Assembly: GCA_017415485.1 (NCBI GenBank)
Contig: JAFQGP010000109.1
Span: 1-35,865, forward strand
From: Clostridia bacterium
GTDB lineage: Bacteria > Bacillota > Clostridia > Oscillospirales > CAG-272
Direction of reading: 5' to 3'
Length of the DNA stretch: 35,865 nucleotides
The notes under the pieces were generated by a model. It saw nothing but the letters and a program-made list of their open reading frames with translations. It was not told the origin of the DNA and did no database searches. Positions 1 through 7,660 of this stretch are shown one piece after another (positions within the stretch are counted from its first letter, which is position 1; each line of letters starts with the position of its first letter). Both the position numbers and the translations under genes were made by a program.

Positions 1-84
1 AAGGGTTGCGGCGGTATGATCGCAGGCGGCGTTGCTATCATCGCTATCCTCGGCACCGCTCTTATCATCAAGAAGGAAGACTAA
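1..84 (+). CDS. C-terminal end of a surface/secreted protein (partial)
   Basis: The reading frame is open from the first base to a TAA at 82-84, giving 27 residues; the gene starts outside the window. The tail begins KGCGG, continues as a hydrophobic helix (MIAGGVAIIAILGTALII) and ends in KKED. A Gly-Cys-Gly stretch followed by one membrane helix and a short charged tail is a common C-terminal anchor in long extracellular proteins of gut Clostridia; that is family knowledge, not proof. The function of the missing ectodomain cannot be told. A strong terminator follows 13 bases downstream. Confidence 0.7.
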   Translation, partial: KGCGGMIAGGVAIIAILGTALIIKKED

Positions 85-97
85 TTCCCGGTACATA

Positions 98-130
98 AAG
101 ACCTCTCGCTTCGGCGAGAGGTCTTTGTTT
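98..130 (+). terminator. Intrinsic terminator of the partial surface-protein gene
   Basis: A 13-bp stem (AAAGACCTCTCGC with GCGAGAGGTCTTT) closes on a TTCG tetraloop and runs into T-rich sequence. It follows the stop codon at 84. Confidence 0.9.
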
Positions 131-248
131 ACGATTTTTCTTGGCATTCTGCAAGAAATATGATAATATATACATATAATATAATGGTAAGTTGTTACGA
201 CTTTTATTGTGCCCGAAAACTCACAAATATGCTTAATTATGCTCAATT

Positions 249-271
249 ATGCCGAGTGTTCGGCATTTTTT
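249..271 (+). terminator. Intrinsic terminator with no obvious gene in front
   Basis: ATGCCGA (249-255), loop GTGT, TCGGCAT (260-266), then five or more T. The only thing upstream on the plus strand is a weak promoter-like pair, TTGGCA (141-146) and TAATAT (164-169) with a 17-bp spacer. Together they would define a transcript of roughly 100 nt without a good open frame. It could be a small RNA or a leftover of the mobile element whose integrase remnant lies next to it. Confidence 0.5.
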
Positions 272-303
272 GATATTTCTACAACGTAATTTAATATTCG
301 TAA

Positions 304-343
304 GATGGCATAACTTTGCATAACTTTGCTTAGTTATGCCATC
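304..343. repeat. Long hairpin with internal tandem 10-mers beside the integrase remnant
   Basis: GATGGCATAACT (304-315) is perfectly complementary to 332-343. The loop carries a second copy of the 10-mer GCATAACTTT. A related pair, TTAATTATGC and TCAATTATGC, lies in 231-252. The position just past the 3' end of an integrase fragment suggests an element end or arm-type sites; this is inference. Confidence 0.5.
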
Positions 344-346
344 ATT

Positions 347-370
347 TGTCGTAAATTTTGTCGTAAATTC
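347..370. repeat. TGTCGTAAATT direct repeat (two copies, 12-bp period)
   Basis: TGTCGTAAATT at 347-357 and TGTCGTAAATTC at 359-370 lie immediately downstream of the integrase remnant (minus strand). A second pair with the same core is at 11046-11068, so the motif is not unique to this spot. Confidence 0.55.
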
Positions 371-377
371 AAAATGC

Positions 378-620
378 TTACAACATTTGATTTTGAAGCT
401 GGGTCAGGATGGTATCGAACTTTGTGCTGCTGAACTTTTGCATTTCTTTTACTGCATTTTCATATCCGGTATGGGTATATGTGTTTAGCGTTACGTTGAT
501 GTTGCTGTGTCCCATAATATACTGTAATATGACTGGATTCATACCCGACTTAGCCATGTTGGAACAGAAGGTATGTCGGCATATATGTGGTGTAACTTTT
601 AATGCTTCGCTAATGAGAGA
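378..620 (-). pseudogene. Tyrosine recombinase (integrase), C-terminal remnant
   Basis: Read on the minus strand, 620 to 378 encodes the last 80 residues of a phage/ICE-type tyrosine integrase. The catalytic box HICRHTFCSNMAKSGMN supplies the His-x-x-Arg pair, LQYIMGHS gives the third box, and TLNTYTH contains the Tyr nucleophile. A tail ending in NQML and a TAA at 378-380 follow. The match to Tn916-like and gut-Firmicutes integrases is by motif. An in-frame stop at 621-623 lies just before the fragment, and no integrase-like frame continues upstream in any minus frame, so the N-terminal DNA-binding half and first catalytic Arg are gone. It should be inactive, and marks a past insertion at this site. 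Confidence 0.85.
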
Positions 621-759
621 TTAAAATCTCCGAGTTTGGATTTGATAAAAAACATAGATGACAAACTGACTGTCGATCAAATTAATTATAGATAACACTC
701 GCTTTTTTAATCAACAATCTATCATAATTATTAAAATTTCGAGAAAGGAGGGCTACCAA

Positions 760-975
760 ATGGATATAAATAGTACGATCGAAATGCAAAACGGCATTAT
801 TAAAATGTTGTTAGATAAAATCGAAAATCTCGAAGCAGAAATCACCAAACTACGCAATTTGGCTGATAATACAGCAAACGAGGACGATCGACAGCTTAGG
901 GATGAAGTAGCAAAAATTAATTACATAATCTTTGGTGATGACTATCCTCCATCTGATCATCATGCAGAGCATTGA
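760..975 (+). CDS. Small coiled-coil protein of unknown function
   Basis: A 71-residue acidic protein behind a very good ribosome site (AAAGGAGGG, 7-8 bases before the ATG). Residues 5-50 form heptad-like runs (MLLDKIENLEAEITKLRNL) that predict a coiled coil; the C-terminus is Asp/His-rich (FGDDYPPSDHHAEH). I do not recognise the family. Its A+T-rich, Lys-rich coding differs from the genes downstream, and it sits between an integrase remnant and the two-component system, so it may be residual mobile-element cargo. It could equally be a small scaffold protein. The strong ribosome site is the main reason for calling it a gene. Confidence 0.6.
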   Translation: MDINSTIEMQNGIIKMLLDKIENLEAEITKLRNLADNTANEDDRQLRDEVAKINYIIFGDDYPPSDHHAEH

Positions 976-991
976 TTTGTGAGTTTACTTA

Positions 992-1020
992 TAGACAAAT
1001 CCGCATTTTTGTGTTATAAT
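992..1020 (+). promoter_or_regulatory. Promoter of the LytTR-GHKL two-component operon
   Basis: TAGACA (992-997), 17-bp spacer, TATAAT (1015-1020). It lies inside the longest in-frame extension of the regulator gene (possible GTG at 979), which argues for the later ATG at 1051. Confidence 0.75.
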
Positions 1021-1050
1021 ATATTTATCGAATCAAATGGGAGGCGGCGT

Positions 1051-1809
1051 ATGGCAATTTCGGAATGGAGCATCCGCAGAACTAATATAGGTCAGAGCGA
1101 GGTCAAAGTTGTTCTTTGCGACGATGATGCGGAATTTTTGAATATTTTCCGTGGCGAGATCATAGAGGCTTTTAAAAAACTGAATCTGAAGGCGGATCTG
1201 ACGACCTTCAACAGTGCCGAATATATTCCCGACGGTATGTTTGCATCCTGTGATATGGTGTTTCTCGACATCGACTTTGAGGGCGAGGATTACAACGGGA
1301 TTGACATCGCGCGCCGTCTGCGCGCAGTCAACAAGAAAGCTGTGCTTTTCTTTGTGACGAACTTTATCGACTACGCCCCCGCAGGCTACGAGGTTCAGGC
1401 GTTCAGGTACATACTCAAGCGTGACCGTAATGACGTGCTTGAGCGCTACATCCTGCAGGCGATCGAGCAAATGGCGGAAAGCCGAGAGATTTTCAGCATA
1501 TCCGACGGCGATTCTGTCATAGAATTTCCGATTGATGACGTTTCATATATGGAAGTCACCGATCACGAGGTCCTCGTTCACAGAAAAGAAGGTACGCATT
1601 CTCTCAACGCCTCGCTTTCGAGCCTTGAAGAGCAGCTTGAAAAGTGTGGATTCTTGCGAATTCACAACAGCTACCTCGTGAATATGCGCTATATCGGGAA
1701 ATACCGCAGTCGCGAGTGCATCCTGACCGACGGCACCGTTCTGTCCGCAAGCGCACGCAATTATTCCGCGCAAAAGCAAAAATATATGCTGTGGAAGGGA
1801 TTCAGATAA
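1051..1809 (+). CDS. LytTR-family response regulator (AgrA/LytR type)
   Basis: This 252-residue cytoplasmic transcription factor has an N-terminal receiver domain (about 18-140) and a C-terminal LytTR DNA-binding domain (about 150-250). Receiver landmarks are the acidic cluster Asp24-Asp26, phospho-acceptor Asp73 in VFLDID, Thr103 and Lys123. The LytTR half contains FLRIHNSYLVN (201-211), a family hallmark. LytTR regulators bind pairs of 9-bp direct repeats about one or two helical turns apart. The start at 1051 is chosen because a GGGAGG site precedes it and the promoter lies at 992-1020. The stop overlaps the start of the kinase gene (TAATG), so the two are co-translated. The probable target is the repeat at 2940-2968 in front of the downstream ABC operon. 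Confidence 0.92.
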   Translation: MAISEWSIRRTNIGQSEVKVVLCDDDAEFLNIFRGEIIEAFKKLNLKADLTTFNSAEYIPDGMFASCDMVFLDIDFEGEDYNGIDIARRLRAVNKKAVLFFVTNFIDYAPAGYEVQAFRYILKRDRNDVLERYILQAIEQMAESREIFSISDGDSVIEFPIDDVSYMEVTDHEVLVHRKEGTHSLNASLSSLEEQLEKCGFLRIHNSYLVNMRYIGKYRSRECILTDGTVLSASARNYSAQKQKYMLWKGFR

Positions 1810-2885
1810 TGCAATTTGTTTTTGTTCCCATCTTTACGGCTTTGCAGATATGTTTTATCTGGCTGCTTTTCTCCTCGTTTCTTGAACCCAAGCAATGGGG
1901 GAGTGATAACGTATTCTGGCACGTGCTCGCCTGGCTGATAACGGCGATCTTCGGCTTGTTTGACCTCCCCGGAATTTACGGTTACATAGCATACATCTTG
2001 ATGTCTGTCATTCTTCTTATTGTCGTATACGGCGAGAACGGTGAAAACGGCGAAAGCAGCGTGCGTAGCCTCGGATTGCTTGCTTCCGCGTTTGTCATTC
2101 CCTTTATCATCGACAGCGCGTTTCTGCATTTCGCCGCAAATATCAAGGGGATCGCGTATTTCCTGATCCTTGGGGCGGGAAAGGTGCTTCCGATCGTGCT
2201 GGCTTGGATTCTTCGAAAGCTCAGATTCACCGGCATCGGACATAGGGAAGCCGACAGCGAGGCGTTGCTTCTCAAGCAACACATGGAGTTGCAAAAAGAA
2301 AGCATGAACGCGCTCAAGCAGAACTACCGTATGCAAAGAAAGAGTACGCACGAATTTGAGCATCACCTGCAGGTGCTTGGCGACCTTTTGAAGCAAGATG
2401 AGACCGCTGCTGCTTGCGATTATCTTGACAAGCTCAAAAAGAACCGCTCGATGCACGTTATGGGCGTCAATTCGCGCCATCCCGTGGTGGACGTTATTCT
2501 CAACCAGAAATATCAGATGGCGAGGGAAAACGGCATCAAGGTGCAGATTCAGGTGAACGATCTTTCGGAGATTGATATACCTTCCGATTCACTTGTCGTG
2601 GTGCTTACCAACCTTTGGGATAACGCCATCGAGGCTTGCCGACGCATCGATGGCTACCGCGAGATCTTTTGCAGCATTCTTTACGATGAAGGGCTTTACA
2701 TCTCGATACGCAATACGTCGAATCCCGTAAGGATAACGGACGGCAAGATAGCCACCTCAAAGCAGGATTCTCTCAGCCACGGCTTTGGTCTGATGAGTGT
2801 GTGCTACACCCTCGACGGCCTCGGTGCGGAATATTCTTTTGATTATAGCGAAGGCTGGTTCAGCTTCGTCGCGGAAATTGAATAA
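1809..2885 (+). CDS. GHKL-domain sensor histidine kinase (AgrC-like)
   Basis: A 358-residue membrane kinase. About five hydrophobic helices fill residues 4-138, a coiled linker follows, then the phospho-acceptor region (HEFEHHLQVLGDLL, His185 or His186) and a GHKL ATPase domain with N-box LTNLWDNAIEAC (266-277) and G-box HGFGL (324-328). The polytopic sensor with no large extracellular loop resembles AgrC/HPK10 kinases that detect peptides or membrane-active compounds. The ATG at 1809 overlaps the regulator stop by one base; earlier in-frame starts would lie inside the regulator gene. It presumably phosphorylates the LytTR regulator. The signal is unknown, but the adjacent FtsX-type ABC operon is typical of antimicrobial peptide sensing or export modules. 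Confidence 0.9.
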   Translation: MQFVFVPIFTALQICFIWLLFSSFLEPKQWGSDNVFWHVLAWLITAIFGLFDLPGIYGYIAYILMSVILLIVVYGENGENGESSVRSLGLLASAFVIPFIIDSAFLHFAANIKGIAYFLILGAGKVLPIVLAWILRKLRFTGIGHREADSEALLLKQHMELQKESMNALKQNYRMQRKSTHEFEHHLQVLGDLLKQDETAAACDYLDKLKKNRSMHVMGVNSRHPVVDVILNQKYQMARENGIKVQIQVNDLSEIDIPSDSLVVVLTNLWDNAIEACRRIDGYREIFCSILYDEGLYISIRNTSNPVRITDGKIATSKQDSLSHGFGLMSVCYTLDGLGAEYSFDYSEGWFSFVAEIE

Positions 2886-2888
2886 TGA

Positions 2889-2927
2889 CAAAAACAGTGG
2901 GAAACTTCGATTTCTCACTGTTTTTTT
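2889..2927 (+). terminator. Terminator of the two-component operon
   Basis: AAAACAGTGGGAAA pairs with TTTCTCACTGTTTT (one G-U pair) around a CTTCGA loop and ends in a T run at 2919-2927. Confidence 0.85.
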
Positions 2928-2939
2928 GCCCAAAATGAT

Positions 2940-2968
2940 GCAGTTACGCTGAAAATGTTGCAGTTACG
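2940..2968 (+). promoter_or_regulatory. Candidate LytTR operator: two GCAGTTACG direct repeats
   Basis: GCAGTTACG occurs at 2940-2948 and again at 2960-2968, a 20-bp period, and ends 8 bp before the -35 box. LytTR regulators (AgrA, VirR, ComE) recognise 9-bp direct repeats built on a GTT core, usually 12-13 bp apart. Each copy here matches the published AgrA-type consensus at about seven of nine positions. Location and adjacent LytTR gene make this a plausible activator site. Confidence 0.65.
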
Positions 2969-2976
2969 ATAAAGTA

Positions 2977-3005
2977 TTGAAATTTTTTTCTTTGTGTGAT
3001 ATAGT
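2977..3005 (+). promoter_or_regulatory. Promoter of the ABC transporter operon
   Basis: TTGAAA (2977-2982), 17-bp spacer, TATAGT (3000-3005), 24 bases ahead of the first ATG. Neither box is perfect, as expected for an activated promoter. Confidence 0.75.
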
Positions 3006-3029
3006 ATATATGAAAGCGAGGTTGATACA

Positions 3030-5285
3030 ATGAAAAATTTACGGCATTTATTCAGACAACCCCTAAAGACCGTCACGGGGATCATACTGGTCACGCTGGC
3101 GGTTTCCATACTATGCGTCAGCGTCGGCCAGGCTTTTGCGGTGCGTATGACACAGCAAAAGATGAACCATGAGTTCACAACCGTCGCAATGCTCACAAAC
3201 ACCTATACCGTACCCGAGGACGTGCTTTCCTGGCTTAATAAAATGGCAGAGGAGCACCCCGACGTTATAAAGATGATATCAGAGCAGGGATTCCTCTCCT
3301 CATATATCCCGGGGATGAAGACCTTGAATTATTCGGACCCCGAGGATGGAATTTTCTACGATACCGGCATCACCGGCCCCTCGACCGTGCGCCCGTGGCC
3401 CCACGGCAGGCCCTATTCCTGCGCTATGTTCGTTATCACCATTGACAGCGTCGGCGGTGCTGTGGAAAAAGCAAGAACCTATACCACAAGCGAGGATCTG
3501 ACGCTTGAGGATTTTGCAACCCATGAGGAATATATGAAATGGAGAGAGGAAAATTATAAAACCGAAAAACTGACGTATGCCTACACCGTTGAGATCGTAG
3601 GTACGGTAAACGAGGTGATCTCCCTCGAGGAAGGCTTCGAGGATCCGACCGGCAGAACCATCAAGCTCACTTTTTCCTCGCCCACACCGCGAAATAAGGA
3701 TATGACCGCCATTTCCAAATTGAAAAAGGGCGAGCAATACATCGTTTACGGTATGGATTACCGCGACAAGGATTGGCAGCTTCGCAATCAGCTTAAAACC
3801 GGCGAGTCCGAATGTACCGTCGAGAGGTATGGATTGATAACGCACGTCACGGCAGAGATAGATAAATTTGATCTGTCAAAAATTCATGTTATGACGGACT
3901 CGGATAAGGTTGAATACGAGAAAAAATATCGGGCTTCGGGAGAAATTAAGCTCGTCAACGGTAAAGTGACGCTTCCGTATGCGCGGTATGATATGGATGA
4001 CGGAACCAAGGTGTATCTATCACAGAGCCAATATAAGGTCATCAACACAGTCTCCTTGACTCTCGGCAATCCGATCAGCCAGGTGAATTATGAATTTATC
4101 CGCGATCGTGAGGGCGGTCCGGTGAAAGAGGTGCGGTACATCACGGAGTATACGTATTTTGATGGAGAGGACTACGTTGCTTGCACCGCAGATGAATATA
4201 CCGAGATCTACAAGATCCCCACGTTCGCCCTCCTTGAAGGCTCCGCAGAGGAATTTTTGAATTCCTCTGCGGGGGCCGAATGGAAGGCGGCGCTCGAGAG
4301 GGACAAGATCAACAACAACTGCTTCCTCACCATCGGCGTCGACCACCTCGGATATCTGATCGACTTTGTTCGCGGCGATTCGGTGATAACATCGGGCAGA
4401 TCCTTCACGTCCGCGGAGCTTGAGGATGGCAGCCGCGTTTGCATAATGCACGAGGCTCTTGCCGCCGAAAACGGACTTGAGGTCGGCGACAAGGTTACGA
4501 TGAACTTTTATCATAACGACAACGTCATTCCGTATGATAAGAAGGCCACGGGATGGGGCGATTATCTTGCTCCGAACGCCGGCTTCTACTATAAAACGAC
4601 TCCCTTTACCGAGACGGAGGAATACACCATCGTCGGTCTTTGGCGCGGCGAGCTGCTCTGGCCCGACGTAAGCGAAAATGAATATTCATTCTCGCCCAAT
4701 ACGGTTTTTATCCCGAACGGCTCGACCGTGACCGAGCTTGACCGCAACGAAAGCATCCTCTATATGACTCCCGTCGTTCACAACGGCAAGCTCGAGGAGT
4801 TCCGCCATCTGGCAGAGGAAGACGGCTTCAATGACCGCTTTCACTATTTCGACCGCGGTTACTCGCTCATTATGAAAAACTTTTTCAACTATGAAAATAT
4901 GGCTGTTCAGGTGCTCGCTATCGGATGCACGATATATGCGGTCATAATCCTGATGTTCTTGATGCTTTATCCCGGATCGTATTCAAAGTCGGTAAGAACT
5001 ATGGAATCACTTGGAGTGTCATACCCGAAGAGAGTTTGCTTTATTATCACCGCCTCAATGTCGATTATCACGCTGTCGACTGTCTTCGGAAGCTTCTTGG
5101 GCACGCTTTTGTGGAGATTTGCCGTGAGTGCGCTCAAGACGTCGGCGGGCGCCGTGACCGAACTCTTTATCGAGCCGGGAACCCTCGGCGCCATAGTTAT
5201 CGCGCAGTTCGTATTTGTGCTGCTGCTTGACGTTCTTGTGTCCCTGTACGTAGCCACCCCCAAGAAAATGTCGGCAAGGAGGTAA
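3030..5285 (+). CDS. Large FtsX/MacB-type ABC transporter permease
   Basis: A 751-residue membrane protein. One N-terminal helix (about 12-36) is followed by a roughly 580-residue extracytoplasmic region and three C-terminal helices (about 618-643, 660-687, 715-740), the standard four-helix FtsX layout. Near residues 450-490 the ectodomain has GRSFTSAELEDGSRVCIMHE and GLEVGDKVTMNF, similar to the MacB core domain (a Gly-Arg stretch, then a hydrophobic strand, then Gly-Asp-Lys-Val). It is the first gene of a six-gene operon ending in the ATPase at 10222. Three bases separate it from the next permease, and its last codons form that gene's ribosome site. Unlike the four proteins that follow it lacks the shared GYDES motif. 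Role: half of a mechanotransmission-type transporter moving peptides or lipids, or sensing them; the substrate is unknown. Confidence 0.85.
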   Translation: MKNLRHLFRQPLKTVTGIILVTLAVSILCVSVGQAFAVRMTQQKMNHEFTTVAMLTNTYTVPEDVLSWLNKMAEEHPDVIKMISEQGFLSSYIPGMKTLNYSDPEDGIFYDTGITGPSTVRPWPHGRPYSCAMFVITIDSVGGAVEKARTYTTSEDLTLEDFATHEEYMKWREENYKTEKLTYAYTVEIVGTVNEVISLEEGFEDPTGRTIKLTFSSPTPRNKDMTAISKLKKGEQYIVYGMDYRDKDWQLRNQLKTGESECTVERYGLITHVTAEIDKFDLSKIHVMTDSDKVEYEKKYRASGEIKLVNGKVTLPYARYDMDDGTKVYLSQSQYKVINTVSLTLGNPISQVNYEFIRDREGGPVKEVRYITEYTYFDGEDYVACTADEYTEIYKIPTFALLEGSAEEFLNSSAGAEWKAALERDKINNNCFLTIGVDHLGYLIDFVRGDSVITSGRSFTSAELEDGSRVCIMHEALAAENGLEVGDKVTMNFYHNDNVIPYDKKATGWGDYLAPNAGFYYKTTPFTETEEYTIVGLWRGELLWPDVSENEYSFSPNTVFIPNGSTVTELDRNESILYMTPVVHNGKLEEFRHLAEEDGFNDRFHYFDRGYSLIMKNFFNYENMAVQVLAIGCTIYAVIILMFLMLYPGSYSKSVRTMESLGVSYPKRVCFIITASMSIITLSTVFGSFLGTLLWRFAVSALKTSAGAVTELFIEPGTLGAIVIAQFVFVLLLDVLVSLYVATPKKMSARR

Positions 5286-5287
5286 TC

Positions 5288-6520
5288 ATGATAAAAAAGA
5301 TCATAAGACGAATAAAAAGACAACCGCTCCCCTGCATTGCCGTCTGCCTGCTTGCCGCTGTGCTTTCGGTGTCTCTTTGCCATCTTCAGCACTCGCTTGA
5401 AGAGGAGCGCCTCAGCTTCGAGCAGACCTGCAATTCGATCCCCGTTCACTTCAAGATCACCGAGCTTGACGGCAGCAAATTTGAAGGCAAAACCGGGATC
5501 GCAAAGTGGGCTATGAACGAATTCCTCTTGAACGACGGGGATTTCAACAAGCTTTCAAGGGAGCTGTTCGTTCGCGTGGATTACAAGGGCGTAATTCCGG
5601 AGGAAAACAAAGAAGCCGTGCCCACCACGCCCTTCAGCGGGATCACGTCTATCGGCGCGGCGGAGGAGCTTTCACCCTCGCGCGGCTCAAGAGTTCGCTG
5701 GTATGAGGGATACGATGAAAGCATATTTGCCACGAAGGAATTAGTTTGCCTCGTGCCCGAAGATTTCAAGGGCGGAGACGAGATCGAGGTAACCTTCACG
5801 GGAAAAGACAAGCTTGATCTTGTAATTGACGGCAATAAAACAGAGATAAATCGTAGCTACGTTCAGCACACCGCAAAGTTTACGGTCGTGGGACGCTATA
5901 CCGACGAGGGCAACGAGACCGTTTATTGCCCCTATAAAACGATGGTGTCGTTGCTTGATATGATCGAGATCGCGAAGGAGACTTGCGTCAGTTATCTTGG
6001 CGCCACGCTTACAAACAGCTTGGATATCGACAAGCTGCGCGAGGCGAGGGCAAAATGGTTTGCCGAGCCGAATCCCACGGGCGAGCAGACTCCCTGGGAG
6101 GGGGAAGAGGCTTATTCCAAATATTATCTCTACGCATTGGATATCGAGGATTCCCTCCTGCGAACGCTGGAATCCAATATGAAAAACAGCATATTCCTGA
6201 ATAAATTCGCGTCCGTTATCGTCTTTATTCTTTCTGCGGGCGCGGGCTTCCTGACGGGATTCCTCATCATTCGCTCAAGAAAGCGAGAGATCACGCTGAT
6301 GCGCACCGTCGGAGAATCGAATCGCGAGGTCTACTTCAATTTCGCTCTTGAGCAAATGGCGTGCGCTGTCGTCGGCATTGTTTTCGGCGGCGCATATAAT
6401 CTGTGGGATCCGATCGGTCAGCTTTTGATATTTGCTGTTATTTATTATACCGGCCTCAGCGTCGCGCTTGCGATATTCCTGCGCAAGAATCTTCTTGCAA
6501 CCATTAAGGAGGATGAATAA
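5288..6520 (+). CDS. FtsX-type permease, founder of a paralog array
   Basis: A 410-residue protein with one N-terminal helix (about 14-31), a roughly 270-residue ectodomain and three C-terminal helices (about 303-326, 347-368, 375-397), so it is a complete FtsX permease. The ectodomain holds three motifs shared with the next three genes: WYEGYDESIF, VVGRYTDEGN and FAEPNPTGEQTPW. After the second membrane helix comes RSRKREITLMRTVGES, the cytoplasmic coupling segment of FtsX proteins. The ribosome site AAGGAGG overlaps the previous stop codon. It probably pairs with the 751-residue permease or with the 456-residue paralog to form the transporter core. Confidence 0.85.
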   Translation: MIKKIIRRIKRQPLPCIAVCLLAAVLSVSLCHLQHSLEEERLSFEQTCNSIPVHFKITELDGSKFEGKTGIAKWAMNEFLLNDGDFNKLSRELFVRVDYKGVIPEENKEAVPTTPFSGITSIGAAEELSPSRGSRVRWYEGYDESIFATKELVCLVPEDFKGGDEIEVTFTGKDKLDLVIDGNKTEINRSYVQHTAKFTVVGRYTDEGNETVYCPYKTMVSLLDMIEIAKETCVSYLGATLTNSLDIDKLREARAKWFAEPNPTGEQTPWEGEEAYSKYYLYALDIEDSLLRTLESNMKNSIFLNKFASVIVFILSAGAGFLTGFLIIRSRKREITLMRTVGESNREVYFNFALEQMACAVVGIVFGGAYNLWDPIGQLLIFAVIYYTGLSVALAIFLRKNLLATIKEDE

Positions 6521-6523
6521 GCA

Positions 6524-7639
6524 ATGAAAAAGAAATATTTGATATATATCCTTATATCCGTGCTGCTTTGTGCGGTCATTGCCGTTGGCGTTTACTCCAT
6601 GCACAAATCGGCACAGGAAAAAATGAAGCAATATGAGGAGGGTTTCGCCGCGGCACAGGTCGCCGTGACCGTGACGACGGCCACGGGCGAGTACAAAGAA
6701 GATGAAAAGTTCGAAACGTACGAGTGGGTTTATAAATTGTTTACCGATCAGGAACCCGTTAAGTTTTACGACCTTACCGCTGCAGGTGGTGATTTAAGAG
6801 CGGAACATAATTTGCAAAAAGAAACGATCCCCACGGAGCTTTCCTTGGCTGAATACGTCAAAGACGTTCGAATTATGATGTCGCAAGAGATAAACAATGT
6901 CAGTGGCTACAGCTATGGAAGTGATGACCGATATTATGCTTGTGGCATTACCTCGATTGACTGCGATCCGATGCTTGCTTCGGAGGAATGTGAGATCACC
7001 TGGTATGACGGATATGACGAAAGTATTTTTGAGGGTGACGGACTATATTGCCTCGTTCCGGATACCAAGCTCGAAGAGTATGATAATGGAAACGGCGAGG
7101 CTGTTGTGACCTTTTATAATAAGACTTATAATTATTCATTCGAAGACGGTAAGCTTGTGCAGGAAAAAATAGATCTCGAATGTTCCTACACGATGACGAT
7201 CGTGGGAACCTATACGGGCGGCGACCTGAACAGTATCTACTGTCCGCTTTCAATTATTAAAAAGGCGTCCGGCGAGCTTGGAGCGGACCCGTACTATCAT
7301 TATCTGAGCGCGAAGTTTGTTGACAACAGCCGTCTTGACGAATTCCGCGAAAAAATGAGCATTTGCTTCCTTGAGCCCTCGCCCGAAAATGAGCGTATCC
7401 CTTGGGGACATCATATTGAATGTCGGGATGATTACATGCTTCAGCACAAATATTACCCTCTTGCCTTGGATATCGACGACGAGGCTTTGATCGAACTGTC
7501 GGGTGTGAAAGACGAAGCTGCAATGCTTGAGAGCATCGTCAAGGCAGGCATCATCGCCATTACGGTCATCATCGCGGGAATTCCGGTAGGATGTCTTGTT
7601 ATCTTTTTGACGAATAAGAAAAAGTTGAAAGCCGAATGA
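6524..7639 (+). CDS. Truncated FtsX-like paralog: tethered ectodomain, no coupling helices
   Basis: This 371-residue protein has an N-terminal helix (about 5-25), a roughly 300-residue ectodomain and a single C-terminal helix (IIAITVIIAGIPVGCLVIFL) followed directly by TNKKKLKAE and the stop. The last two FtsX helices and the coupling loop are absent. The ectodomain keeps the array motifs: WYDGYDESIF, IVGTYTGGDLNS, FLEPSPENERIPW. It starts three bases after the preceding gene. It is most like the 390-residue protein downstream (HKSAQEKMKQYEE is identical in both), so the pair arose by tandem duplication. It cannot be a normal permease; it may be a ligand-binding or sensor subunit, or an immunity-like decoy. 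No frameshift is visible, so this looks like a stable form. Confidence 0.8.
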   Translation: MKKKYLIYILISVLLCAVIAVGVYSMHKSAQEKMKQYEEGFAAAQVAVTVTTATGEYKEDEKFETYEWVYKLFTDQEPVKFYDLTAAGGDLRAEHNLQKETIPTELSLAEYVKDVRIMMSQEINNVSGYSYGSDDRYYACGITSIDCDPMLASEECEITWYDGYDESIFEGDGLYCLVPDTKLEEYDNGNGEAVVTFYNKTYNYSFEDGKLVQEKIDLECSYTMTIVGTYTGGDLNSIYCPLSIIKKASGELGADPYYHYLSAKFVDNSRLDEFREKMSICFLEPSPENERIPWGHHIECRDDYMLQHKYYPLALDIDDEALIELSGVKDEAAMLESIVKAGIIAITVIIAGIPVGCLVIFLTNKKKLKAE

Positions 7640-7660
7640 CCAACGAAAGGAAGTAAGAGA

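Noticed and set aside
409..624. Plus-strand 71-residue open frame
   Set aside because: It is antisense to the integrase remnant, whose catalytic boxes are on the minus strand, and has no ribosome site.
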